Shown: in pieces, positions 24,511 to 33,755 of the stretch
Layout: each line of letters opens with the position of its first letter
Position numbering within the stretch: the stretch's first letter is position 1
NCBI GenBank assembly: GCA_014359475.1
Contig: JACIZI010000027.1
Span: 1 to 49,266 of the forward strand
DNA: 49,266 bases
Direction: 5' to 3'
From: Marinobacter sp.
Lineage (GTDB): Bacteria; Pseudomonadota; Gammaproteobacteria; Pseudomonadales; Oleiphilaceae
Program-made: the position numbers and the translations under genes
Notes under the pieces: generated by a model
What the model was told of the DNA's origin: nothing
The model's database searches: none
What the model saw: the letters and a program-made list of their open reading frames with translations, nothing else

Positions 24511-26382
24511 TCAGAGAACGTCACCTGCACTGGTGCGGTACGCAACCACCCGGTTACGGCCCTGCTCCTTCGCTTCATACAGGGCTGTATCTGCCCGCTT
24601 GAAGATTTCTCCGGTGTCATCCGCCCGCTCCGGCACCACGGTGTAGACCCCGATACTGATGGTCAGGTGCAGCACCTCGTCGGCCACCCGGAATTCGGTG
24701 CTGGCAATCTCTTCACGAATCTTCTCAGCCACCCGCATCGCCCCTTCTTCAGGGGTATCCGGCAGCAGCACTACAAATTCCTCACCCCCGTAACGCGCCG
24801 CCAGGTCCTGAGGCCGGGTCACATACAATCTGATGCACCGGGATACCATCTGCAGACAGTCGTCCCCCACCAGGTGCCCGTAGGTATCGTTGAAGCGCTT
24901 GAAGTGGTCAATATCCAGTACCAGCACCGATAGCGGCTGACCAAACCGGAAGGCCTTCACACAGGCAGACTGAAAGCTACGGTCGAAATAGCCACGATTC
25001 TTGAGCCCGGTCAGGGAGTCGGTGGCACTCAGCTCCCGCAGCTGTTCATTGAGACTCTCCAGATCACGGGTACGTTCCTGCACCCGCGCCTCCAGCAGGG
25101 TGTTGGCCTCGCGCTGGATCTGCAGAGATTTCTCCTGGGCCATGCGGGCCTTGCGTTCCTCGCCGAGCATCAGCTGCTGGGCTTCAAGCGCCCTTTTCTT
25201 CTCTCTGTTGAGCCGGTCGGCCAGGGCAACGGAAAGCAGAATCACGCCCAGAGCGGAACCCACCTGTGTCGCATTCTCGGTAATCACATTCCGCGGCAGA
25301 ACCGTGAATTTGCTGAGCGCCAACACAATACCGCCGAACAGCATGGCAACCCAGGACAGCGTATAGAAGCGTGCCGCCGGGTCTTTGTGAACCCAGCGCA
25401 CAACACACACCACCAGCACCAGAATACATCCGGTTATGGCCACCACAATAGACGGCAGGATCAGATACCTGAACGGTGCCAGCAAGCCCGCGACTGCCAG
25501 AAGTCCGCTGATCCCGACGATCACACGGGTAAGCAGATTCAGCCGCGGATGTTGATCCCGGGTTACGTTAATAAAGCTGACAGTGAAGATACCGCCAAAT
25601 ACGACAACCAGGTTCAGAAACACGATATGTGACCGATCATTCCACCAGATTGCCTCTGGCCAAAGGTACTGGTACGACACCCCGTGAAGCCCTGCCAGGA
25701 ACAGGGGCATGGCGCTGATGTACCCCACATAAGAAAGGAAATGACGCTCGCCTACCGCCAGAAAAAGAAACAGATTGTAGAGGATCATCACCAGCACAAT
25801 GCCATAGTACATGCCCTCGAGCATCGAGCGGGCTTGCTCCGCGGCATAGAAGGCATCAGGATCCCACAGCGTCATGGGCACCTGCATCGAGCTGGTGGTG
25901 TCTACCCTGAGATACATGGTCTGACTGGCCTCAGGACCCAGCTCCGAAGGGACGACGAAGTTGCGATGAAATATGGGCCGCTCGTGAAAGGGCAATTTAT
26001 CGCCCATTTGCCAGGTCTTCTTTACCTGCCCGTCCTCGACGAGGTAGACATCCAGGTAATCCAGCACGGAATAAGACACTTCCAGAAGATACGGGACTGC
26101 CTCAGCCGCGTCGGTGACCAGGGTAAAACGGAACCAGTAAACGGTATCTCCGTAACCCAGACTTACATTTTCAGCATCATTACGGGTCCACGCTTCATCC
26201 GGTGCCTGCATCACCTCGGTAATCGACATACCGCGCTGCGGCGCGGGCATGTAATCCACGAAGGAGGAAAACTGTTTGCGTTTGTCCGAAGCACTCCATT
26301 CCACCGGCCCTGCCTCTCCCCAGGCGAGAACGGGTAACCCGGTCAAGATCCATGCGAAGGCAAGGATAGCCAGCTTTGTCAT
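24511..26382 (-). CDS. 7TMR-DISM diguanylate cyclase (GGDEF)
   Basis: A 623-residue membrane protein. It has a signal peptide, a periplasmic 7TMR-DISM extracellular domain (about 25-165, with DTVYWFRFTL and MYLRVDTTSS), seven hydrophobic helices (about 175-385), a coiled coil (about 390-455) and a C-terminal GGDEF domain. The active motif is GGEEF, and an RxxD inhibitory site (RPQD) lies exactly five residues before it, so it should make c-di-GMP with product inhibition. ATG 26382 with AAGGG upstream is preferred over an in-frame start at 26430. It is divergent from the chemoreceptor gene at 26612. The periplasmic domain of this kind often binds carbohydrate or other small ligands. Confidence 0.94.
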   Translation of the reverse strand: MTKLAILAFAWILTGLPVLAWGEAGPVEWSASDKRKQFSSFVDYMPAPQRGMSITEVMQAPDEAWTRNDAENVSLGYGDTVYWFRFTLVTDAAEAVPYLLEVSYSVLDYLDVYLVEDGQVKKTWQMGDKLPFHERPIFHRNFVVPSELGPEASQTMYLRVDTTSSMQVPMTLWDPDAFYAAEQARSMLEGMYYGIVLVMILYNLFLFLAVGERHFLSYVGYISAMPLFLAGLHGVSYQYLWPEAIWWNDRSHIVFLNLVVVFGGIFTVSFINVTRDQHPRLNLLTRVIVGISGLLAVAGLLAPFRYLILPSIVVAITGCILVLVVCVVRWVHKDPAARFYTLSWVAMLFGGIVLALSKFTVLPRNVITENATQVGSALGVILLSVALADRLNREKKRALEAQQLMLGEERKARMAQEKSLQIQREANTLLEARVQERTRDLESLNEQLRELSATDSLTGLKNRGYFDRSFQSACVKAFRFGQPLSVLVLDIDHFKRFNDTYGHLVGDDCLQMVSRCIRLYVTRPQDLAARYGGEEFVVLLPDTPEEGAMRVAEKIREEIASTEFRVADEVLHLTISIGVYTVVPERADDTGEIFKRADTALYEAKEQGRNRVVAYRTSAGDVL

Positions 26383-26536
26383 TATCGGACCCTTCAGCAG
26401 CTTTATTGTTCTGGCATGTAACCATGGCATTTTTCACGCTCATTATCGATCATAAACCCGAGACCGGCCTGTTCCGGACAACTTTTACGCAGAGCAACAA
26501 CACACCGCAACACCGACATTACCGTAAGTTTCCGCT

Positions 26537-26563
26537 TAAAGTTAGCGGGGCATCCGCCGATAT
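26537..26563 (+). promoter_or_regulatory. Sigma-28 (FliA) promoter of the chemoreceptor gene
   Basis: TAAAGTTA, 11 bases, GCCGATAT: each element differs from the flagellar sigma-28 consensus (TAAAGTTT-N11-GCCGATAA) by one base. It lies about 50 bases before the MCP start codon and reads in its direction, so the receptor should be expressed with late flagellar genes. Confidence 0.85.
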
Positions 26564-26611
26564 CTCTTTTACAATCACCCACTTTACCCAACACCAACCT
26601 GGACCCTCAGA

Positions 26612-28237
26612 ATGAACTGGTATTCCCGCAGCATACTTAACCGTATCCTGACCCTTGTAGGCTCCGCCAACCTGGCCATACTGTTGGTCGCAACCCTGTA
26701 TTTGAGCTATTCCCTGGATGCCGGGAACCGCTATCACCGGCTGGCGACCGTCGATATGGTGCGCGCCCTGGAAGTTCAGGACATACTCAGTGATTTCAAA
26801 ACCCAGGTGCAGGAATGGAAAAATGTACTGATTCGCGGCAGCGATGACGTTCAGCGAGAAAAATACTGGCGGCAGTTCCGGGAACGGGAGTCGGCGATCC
26901 AGAACAAACTGGACGAGCTGATTCCGAACATTGGAGACCCCCGGGCCCGCCGGTTAATGGAGCGTTTCCGGAGCGCACATGAGCAGATGGGTAACGCCTA
27001 CAGGGAAGGGTTCCGTGCATTTGTGAATGCCGGCTATGAGCCGGGGGCCGGTGACCAGGCTGTCTCGGGAATAGACCGGGAGCCGGCACGGCTGCTTGCC
27101 GAAGCCTCTGCGCTGATCCGCGGACAGGGACTGAGCGAGGCGGAGAATCTCAATCAGAGCGTTACCCGCAACACCTGGTGGGTTGGCGGCGCATTGCTGG
27201 CCACAGTGGTAATAGGCACCCTGGCCTGCCTGCTGGTGCTGGTAAAGGCCGTAGTGCGCCCCACTCAGCAAATAGCCCGCCAGCTGCACACCCTGAGCGA
27301 AGGCAACCTTTCCGACCCTGTGACCCTGCAAAGGGCCGACGAACTTGGCCAACTGGCCGATGCAGCCCGCAGCCTCCGGGAATTTCTGGCCAACACCGGC
27401 AACCTGATGCGGGACAATGCAGAGAGGCTTCAGGGTACCGGTAAAAGCATCCGCGCCAATGCTGGCCAGGTGTCTGACCACTCCGACCAGGCGCACCAGC
27501 GGATTGACCAGATTGCCACAGCAATGAACGAAATGTCCGCCACCGCTCAGGATGTCGCCCGCCATGCCGCCGATGTGGCCAGTCAGGTGCAGGAGACCTC
27601 GTCACACACCGACACCGCAGATAACCGGATCAACACCGCCATGAGCAGCATGGAGCGGCTCGCAGACCAGATCAAGAGTACCGGCGAGACGGTCACCCGA
27701 CTGGCCAATGATGGCAAGCGGGTCGGCGAGGTCATGGCCGTCATCCGGGAGATTGCCGACCAGACCAACCTGCTGGCCCTGAACGCCGCCATTGAAGCAG
27801 CGCGGGCTGGAGATGCCGGGCGCGGCTTCGCGGTCGTGGCAGACGAAGTGCGCAACCTGGCTGCAAAAACCCAGGAAGCAACTGTCAACATCGATGATAT
27901 CATCCAGACAATCGGTTCCGGGTCCCAGGATGCCACGGAGTACATGCGGGCCAGTGAAATCATGGTTCACGAAAGCTCGGATGCGGTCGGCCAGGCCCGT
28001 GAAGGTCTGGCGGAAATCCGCAACCGTATGAACGCGGTACTGGAGGCGACTACCCAGGTAGCCACCGCAGCAGAAGAGCAGACCAGCGTCAGTGAAGACA
28101 TCAATCAGAACGTCACGGAGGTGGCGGATATCTCCGAGGCCATGAGCCAGTCTGCCAGAACAAATCTGCAAACAGTTCCGCAACTGGAGGAAATGGCCAG
28201 CGAAGCCCGGCAACTGGCGGAACGCATCCGTCAATAG
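26612..28237 (+). CDS. Methyl-accepting chemotaxis protein
   Basis: A 541-residue chemoreceptor. TM1 is at about 12-33 and TM2 at about 189-213, enclosing a roughly 155-residue helical periplasmic ligand domain. HAMP follows at about 213-265, then a long coiled signalling domain with the conserved tip [20 protein letters not shown] and [15 protein letters not shown]. The C-terminus ends QLAERIRQ, without a CheR-binding pentapeptide. Glutamine/glutamate sites for methylation probably lie in the flanking helices. It should signal to CheA/CheW at the cell pole; the ligand is unknown. A sigma-28 promoter precedes it. It is divergent from the diguanylate cyclase gene. Confidence 0.96.
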   Translation: MNWYSRSILNRILTLVGSANLAILLVATLYLSYSLDAGNRYHRLATVDMVRALEVQDILSDFKTQVQEWKNVLIRGSDDVQREKYWRQFRERESAIQNKLDELIPNIGDPRARRLMERFRSAHEQMGNAYREGFRAFVNAGYEPGAGDQAVSGIDREPARLLAEASALIRGQGLSEAENLNQSVTRNTWWVGGALLATVVIGTLACLLVLVKAVVRPTQQIARQLHTLSEGNLSDPVTLQRADELGQLADAARSLREFLANTGNLMRDNAERLQGTGKSIRANAGQVSDHSDQAHQRIDQIATAMNEMSATAQDVARHAADVASQVQETSSHTDTADNRINTAMSSMERLADQIKSTGETVTRLANDGKRVGEVMAVIREIADQTNLLALNAAIEAARAGDAGRGFAVVADEVRNLAAKTQEATVNIDDIIQTIGSGSQDATEYMRASEIMVHESSDAVGQAREGLAEIRNRMNAVLEATTQVATAAEEQTSVSEDINQNVTEVADISEAMSQSARTNLQTVPQLEEMASEARQLAERIRQ

Positions 28238-28282
28238 CTCTGCCGGCGATCCCGCCCCCCGTCTAAAGCAAATCCTTCAACG

Positions 28283-31200
28283 TTAACCCCGCCCGGTCAG
28301 TGTTCTGAGGCGCTGGCCGGTGCGCTCTCCGATTACCAGTAGCGCCGGGGTCAGCAGCAGCGTCAGAATGGTAGCGAAGGTCAGGCCGCCGGCAATGGCA
28401 CTGGACAACTGCATCCACCACTGGGTAGACGGAGCGTTCAGGCCCAGCGACGGAGTCAGAAGATCCACATTGACCCCCAGCACCATGGGCATCAGGCCCA
28501 ATACGGTTGTCACTGCGGTAAGCAATACCGGCCGCATACGCAGGCAGCCGGTTTCCAGCGCCGCGTCAAAACTGCTCATTCCCGATGCCCGCATCTGATT
28601 GTAGGTATCAATCAGTATGATGTTGTTGTTCACCACAATACCGGCCAGGGCGATGATGCCCATCCCCACCATAACGATGCCGAAGGACTGACCGTTGAGC
28701 AGCAGCCCCAGTAACACGCCAGCGGTGGACAACACAATTGCCGACAGGATCAGAAAGGTCTGATACAGGGAATTGAACTGGGTTACCAGGATCAGCAACA
28801 TCATTGCGATCGCCACCAGGAACGCGGTGGCAAGAAAGTTGCCCGCCTCCTGCTGTTCTTCGTTTTCACCGGCGAACCGCACGGTGATGCCCGGCGGCGT
28901 GTCCGGCATGCGCGCCTGCAGCCTGCGCAACAACTGGTCCACCTGCTCCCCGGGAGCCACATCAGACTTGATGGTGATGGTGCGCTGCCCATCCACCCGC
29001 ACAATAGTGCCGGTCTTGGTGCCCGGTTCCAGTTCCACAAACTGGGACAGAGGCACCTGGCCGCGGAAGGAGTTCAGGGTCTGGCGCTCAAGCTGATCCA
29101 GTTCCCGCCAGTTGGCCGGCACACGGACGGCAATATCCACCTCATCACGAACGTCCTCCGGCCGGTAGGTGGCCAACACCATACCGTTGGTAACCAGACG
29201 GACCGCACTGCCGATACTCAGCACGTCGGTGCCAAAGCGGGCGGCAGCTTCCCGGTCCACTTGCAGCTGCCATTCAATGCCCGGCAGACTACGGTCATCT
29301 TCGATATCCACAAAACCGCCTGTCGCCTCCATGGCCGCCCGGATCTCGTCCACATAACCGTCCAGCTGACTGTTACTCATACTGCTGACCTGGATTTCCA
29401 CCGGCTTGCCCGCTGCCGGCCCGCCCTCCTGTTTACGGAACTCCAGCTCAATGCCGGGAATATCCGCGGTCCGCTGGCGAAAATCCTGCAGGATCTGCTC
29501 CGCCGGCCGGCGCGTATACCAGTCAGTGAACTGGAACTGCAGCGTCCCAATCACATCCGGTGCCATCCGGTTTCCCGGTGCCACCATGGAGCGGGCATAG
29601 AGCGCTTCCACTTCCGGCATGCCCTTCAGGCGCTGCTCGACTTCCCTGACGACCGCATCCCGCTCATGAATCGACAGATCCCCCCTGGCCCGCACCTGCA
29701 CCTGAGCCGAATCCGGCTCGACGCTCGGAAAGAACTCCACCCCGTGATTGAACTTGCCATAGGCAACATAGATGGCCACCACCAACAGCATGACACCGCC
29801 GAGCGTTAACCAGGGACTGGAGAGCAGGTTTGCCAGCAGGTGCCGGTACCTCGCTGAAAACCGCCCCTGCTGTGGCGGTTCCGTCGCCCGGTGACCGCCA
29901 CTGACACTGCCCAGCACCGGCAGAAACACCAGGGCCATCGCCAGGGCGGCTAACAGGCAGACGATCACTGTCATGGGCAGGAATTTCATGAACTCACCCA
30001 CCACTCCGGGCCAGTACAACAGGGGCACAAACACTGCCAGGGTGGTGGCGGTAGACGCAATGATTGGCCAGGCCATGCGGCTGGCCGCACTGGCCCAGGC
30101 TGACGACACACTGCCGCCCTCTGACAGGTTCCGGTCTGCCAGTTCAGACACCACAATGGCCGCATCCACGAGCATCCCCGCCACCAGAATCAGGCTGAAC
30201 AGGACCACGATATTCAGGGTATAACCCATGGCCCAGATCACCAGAATGCCGGTGAGAAAGGCACCGGGGATGGTGAGCCCCACCAGCAGCGCCGAACGCG
30301 GCCCCATGGCCGCTACAATCACGATCAGTACCAGCACAATGGCTGTCAATACGTTGTTCAGCAGGTCTGTGAGAATATCCTGCACCTCACCGGACTGATC
30401 CATGATATAGCGGACTTCCAGCTCTTCAGGCAACTGCGCCCGGGCCCGGTCAATCAGCGCCCGCACCTTGCCCACGGTTTCGATGATATTGGCTCCGGTG
30501 CGCTTGGACACTTCCAGTACCAGCGCAGGCTCGCCGTTGATGCGGGCAAACCCCTGGGGATCCTTGAAGGTACGCTGCAGCATGGCCACATCACCGAAGG
30601 TGACGACGTTGTCCCCTTCCACCTTGATCGGCATGGTCATCACATCTTCCATGTCCTCAATCACGCCCGGCACCTTCAGGGCCATCCGTCCGGCACCGGT
30701 GTCCAGGCTGCCGGCGGCCACCAACTGGTTATTGCGGGCAACCATGTTGGCCAGCTGGTTGAAATCGATGCCGTAACTTTCCAGCACCTGCGGGTCCACT
30801 ACAATTTCAAGCAGGTCTTCCCGGTCACCACCGATATCAACTTCCAGTACTTCGGGGATCGTCTCAATGGCATCCTTCAGGCCACGCGCAATGGTAATCA
30901 GCTCCCGTTCCGACATGGCACCGGAGAGGCCAATGGACAGCACCGGGAACAGCGATACGTTGATTTCATTCACCCTGGGTTCGTCTGCTTCCGCTGGCAG
31001 CTTGCTGCGGGCGGTATCCACCTTTTCCCGGACATCCTGCAGGGCAGTATCCGGATCAAATCCGGCATCAAACTCCAGCATGATGGAGGCGTGCCCCTCG
31101 GATGCCGTGGCACGCATCTCCTTGACCCCCTCAAGAGAGCGCAGCTCCTGCTCCATGGGGCGGATCAGCAAACGCTCGGCATCCTCCGGACTGATGCCCT

Positions 31201-31357
31201 CCAGGGGTATAGAGATGTACATCATCGGTATTGTGATATCCGGGTTGGCTTCCTTGGGGATTGACTGAAAAGCCGCCAAACCACCCAGAATCAGGAACAC
31301 CAGGGTCAGCAGTGTGGTCCTGCTGCGGTTCATCGCCGCGTAAATCAGTGTTTTCAT
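28283..31357 (-). CDS. RND efflux pump inner-membrane permease
   Basis: A 1024-residue RND permease of usual HAE-like length with 12 membrane segments and two large periplasmic domains. The TM4 region reads LVAGMLVDAAIVVSE: Asp398 is kept but the second aspartate of AcrB (D407-D408) is Ala. The TM10 lysine of AcrB (K940) is replaced by Asn910 in AGIVVNNNIILI. The proton relay therefore differs from AcrB, although this combination is familiar in a subset of RND pumps. It follows the adaptor gene by 6 bases; no outer-membrane channel gene is present, so a TolC-like partner elsewhere is needed. Substrates cannot be predicted. Confidence 0.93.
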   Translation of the reverse strand: MKTLIYAAMNRSRTTLLTLVFLILGGLAAFQSIPKEANPDITIPMMYISIPLEGISPEDAERLLIRPMEQELRSLEGVKEMRATASEGHASIMLEFDAGFDPDTALQDVREKVDTARSKLPAEADEPRVNEINVSLFPVLSIGLSGAMSERELITIARGLKDAIETIPEVLEVDIGGDREDLLEIVVDPQVLESYGIDFNQLANMVARNNQLVAAGSLDTGAGRMALKVPGVIEDMEDVMTMPIKVEGDNVVTFGDVAMLQRTFKDPQGFARINGEPALVLEVSKRTGANIIETVGKVRALIDRARAQLPEELEVRYIMDQSGEVQDILTDLLNNVLTAIVLVLIVIVAAMGPRSALLVGLTIPGAFLTGILVIWAMGYTLNIVVLFSLILVAGMLVDAAIVVSELADRNLSEGGSVSSAWASAASRMAWPIIASTATTLAVFVPLLYWPGVVGEFMKFLPMTVIVCLLAALAMALVFLPVLGSVSGGHRATEPPQQGRFSARYRHLLANLLSSPWLTLGGVMLLVVAIYVAYGKFNHGVEFFPSVEPDSAQVQVRARGDLSIHERDAVVREVEQRLKGMPEVEALYARSMVAPGNRMAPDVIGTLQFQFTDWYTRRPAEQILQDFRQRTADIPGIELEFRKQEGGPAAGKPVEIQVSSMSNSQLDGYVDEIRAAMEATGGFVDIEDDRSLPGIEWQLQVDREAAARFGTDVLSIGSAVRLVTNGMVLATYRPEDVRDEVDIAVRVPANWRELDQLERQTLNSFRGQVPLSQFVELEPGTKTGTIVRVDGQRTITIKSDVAPGEQVDQLLRRLQARMPDTPPGITVRFAGENEEQQEAGNFLATAFLVAIAMMLLILVTQFNSLYQTFLILSAIVLSTAGVLLGLLLNGQSFGIVMVGMGIIALAGIVVNNNIILIDTYNQMRASGMSSFDAALETGCLRMRPVLLTAVTTVLGLMPMVLGVNVDLLTPSLGLNAPSTQWWMQLSSAIAGGLTFATILTLLLTPALLVIGERTGQRLRTLTGRG

Positions 31358-31363
31358 GGCGCT

Positions 31364-32446
31364 CTAACCCCGATCATCTGCAGCGGGTACCGGCTCAACT
31401 TTCTGGCCGACTGCCACAAAACCGGCCCCGCGGGTCAGCAGCCTGAGCTCGTCCGGCAGCCCGGCCACCCAGGCGCCTTCGGTGGTCACACTGAGCAAGC
31501 GGACATGGGCGAACTCCACACGATCATTATCATTCACATGGGTAACCCCCGGCCGGCCATCATCTCCAAGGGACAGGTAAGCAGGAGAAATAAAGTGGGC
31601 CCGGACCTCGGGCAGTGCAATCCTCAGGGTGGCAGTGCCGCCTGCAACACGCCTCCGGTCAGGATTCTGTACTATGATTTCCACCGGAAAACTTCGGGTA
31701 GCCGGGTCGGCCGCGCTGGCAATAAAATTCACCTTACCCTCCAGAGAGGTGCCATCCAGCAGATCCACTGACACGGGCTGACCTTCCACCAGGCCGGCCA
31801 CGGATTGCTGGGGTACCTGGGCCAGCCCCTTGAGACGCTCCACCTGAACCACTTCGAACAGCGGGCTTCCAATCTGCACCAGATCCCCTGTTTCGACATG
31901 CCGGGCGTTGATGATTCCGTCAAAGGGTGCCGCTGGCAGCAGATGTTCCAGGGCCAGCTTTGCGGTTCTCAGTTCCGCCCGCGCTGCAGCCAGGTCGCTT
32001 TCCAGCGACAGTATTTCAGATTGTGAGGCGAGGTTATCAGAACGCAGGCGACGGGCCGCGGCCAGGTCGGACTCCAGCTTGCGAACCCGGGCTTCCCAGC
32101 GCTCGACGACGGTCCCGCGGCCATCCTCCGACAAGCGTGCCAGCACATCTCCCTTACGGACCTGCTGCCCCTGCTCTACCTTAATGGATTCCACCGTTGC
32201 CGGCACCCGTGCGGAGACTGCGACCGAACGCCAGGGCATCAACTGACCCTGCAGCCGGACAAATGGCTGATACAGTTGCGCCTGCAAAAGCTGAATCTGC
32301 ACCCTCGGTAATTCGCCGGTCACTTCGGGCTGACTCTCCGGCATGGTGTCGCGGGACTGGCGAACATCACCCGTAGCCATCCAGATGACCAGTACCACGA
32401 TAATCAGAACCGACAGACCGACGGTACTCAGTTTCCTTTTATTCAT
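31364..32446 (-). CDS. RND efflux periplasmic adaptor (membrane fusion protein)
   Basis: A 360-residue HlyD/AcrA-like adaptor. One N-terminal membrane segment (about 8-24, VGLSVLIIVVLVIWMAT) anchors it. The lipoyl half-motifs are VSARVPATVESIKVEQGQ and APFDGIINARHVETGDLV, separated by a coiled-coil hairpin (about 110-165). A beta barrel follows, with LVEGQPVSVDLLDGTSLEGK. It connects the pump encoded 6 bases downstream to an outer-membrane channel. The gene is first in the two-gene operon; 208 bases separate it from the proline-racemase-like gene upstream on the same strand. Confidence 0.93.
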   Translation of the reverse strand: MNKRKLSTVGLSVLIIVVLVIWMATGDVRQSRDTMPESQPEVTGELPRVQIQLLQAQLYQPFVRLQGQLMPWRSVAVSARVPATVESIKVEQGQQVRKGDVLARLSEDGRGTVVERWEARVRKLESDLAAARRLRSDNLASQSEILSLESDLAAARAELRTAKLALEHLLPAAPFDGIINARHVETGDLVQIGSPLFEVVQVERLKGLAQVPQQSVAGLVEGQPVSVDLLDGTSLEGKVNFIASAADPATRSFPVEIIVQNPDRRRVAGGTATLRIALPEVRAHFISPAYLSLGDDGRPGVTHVNDNDRVEFAHVRLLSVTTEGAWVAGLPDELRLLTRGAGFVAVGQKVEPVPAADDRG

Positions 32447-32654
32447 GCACCACTCACCCGCTTTTGCTTACAAGAAATCGGCCCGTGAACCGCCCGAAAC
32501 AGACACGGAGTGTCCTGTATACGACCATCCCTCGCAAGAGACCAGTCGCACTTTTACACGGGTCAATCAATAATTGACGAAGCTTTCGGGGTCGCGCAGC
32601 CGGACGGGATGGGGCAGGGAGCCTCTGCGCCGGAAGGATTCCGCCCCGGAGCAG

Positions 32655-33755
32655 TCAGCCCTGCTCCGGATCATCACCGTCCAGGACCGGGGCGTTGCCT
32701 GCCGGCGATGGGTGCTGGCGATGGCGGCTGGAAAGAATATGGTGCAGGCCATCGCACTCCACCATGGGATCATCACAGTTCACCACGATATGGGAACGGG
32801 CGATCACGTAGCCTTTACCCGTAATATTGTTGCGGACCACCTGATACTCTCCTTCCTGCTGCACCGACGTAAACTCGCCGATAAAGCCGGTTTCCCGCAA
32901 TGAAATGGTCTCTAGCTTGTCCCCCGGCTGCACGCGCCCTTCGTAATGCATCAGGGCCAGCCGCGCCGAGGTGCCGGTACCGGTGGTGCTGCGACAAATA
33001 ACCCCGGGGTGTACATAGGTGGCAGAGCGTGACCGGAAATGACCTTTGGCAATTTCATGCTCCGGTCCCATGAAATGCAGGAATGGCAGAGGCCCCACAT
33101 CGCCGAGGGTGTAGTGGGAAAAGCCCCGCTCGGCCTGAATGGCCTCAACGATGGCGTGGGCGGCGCGGGCCAGATCCGGCTCTTCATCGAGGGTCAGGTG
33201 AAACCCGAGTTCGGCGGCATTTACCAGTGCATAGAAACCGCCGCTGTAGGCGACGCTGTAGGTCACCGGGCCAATGCCGGGCACATCGATGTCTGCCCGG
33301 TGGGTGTGGATATAACTGGGCAGCCCTTCACAGGTAATCGCCTCCACCACACCGTCGTGGACCACGGCATCAATCTGCACCAGACCCGCCGGGGATTCCA
33401 GCAGGAAGCTCTGCCTTCCTTCCTGCTTGGGCACAATGCCGGCTTCCAGCACCGCTGTGGCGGTGCAGATGGTATTGGAGCCGGAGTAGATCGGGTAACC
33501 CATCACCTCCATGATGATATAGCCCGCCGCAGCCCTGGGATCCGTTGCCGGCACCAGCAGGTCCACCGACATCTCCGGAATGCCGTAGGGCTCTTCCAGC
33601 AGCAGCTTGCGCAGCCCGTCTGCATCGTCCCGCAGATATTCCATCTGTTGGCGGACATTGTCTCCGGGCAGCAGGTCGATACCGCCGGTCACAATACGGC
33701 TGACATCGCCTCCGGCATGGGTATCCATCAATTGAATGGTCAGTTCCGGCTTCAT
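32655..33755 (-). CDS. Proline racemase-superfamily protein lacking both catalytic Cys
   Basis: A 366-residue member of the proline racemase / hydroxyproline epimerase superfamily, starting at ATG 33755, which shares one base with the upstream gene's stop (TGATG). The fold signatures are clear (DTHAGGDVSRIVTGG at 11-25, PIYSGSNTICTAT at 88-100, GTGTSARLALMHYEGR at 259 onward). In the usual MCGHGT motif the catalytic Cys is Ser91 and the His is Ser93. In the usual DRSPCGTGT motif the second Cys is Thr258 and Asp is Cys254. Racemase chemistry is thus unlikely; dehydratase activity as in Cys/Thr trans-3-hydroxyproline enzymes is a nearer model, but this Ser/Thr pair may do something else. Confidence 0.88.
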   Translation of the reverse strand: MKPELTIQLMDTHAGGDVSRIVTGGIDLLPGDNVRQQMEYLRDDADGLRKLLLEEPYGIPEMSVDLLVPATDPRAAAGYIIMEVMGYPIYSGSNTICTATAVLEAGIVPKQEGRQSFLLESPAGLVQIDAVVHDGVVEAITCEGLPSYIHTHRADIDVPGIGPVTYSVAYSGGFYALVNAAELGFHLTLDEEPDLARAAHAIVEAIQAERGFSHYTLGDVGPLPFLHFMGPEHEIAKGHFRSRSATYVHPGVICRSTTGTGTSARLALMHYEGRVQPGDKLETISLRETGFIGEFTSVQQEGEYQVVRNNITGKGYVIARSHIVVNCDDPMVECDGLHHILSSRHRQHPSPAGNAPVLDGDDPEQG

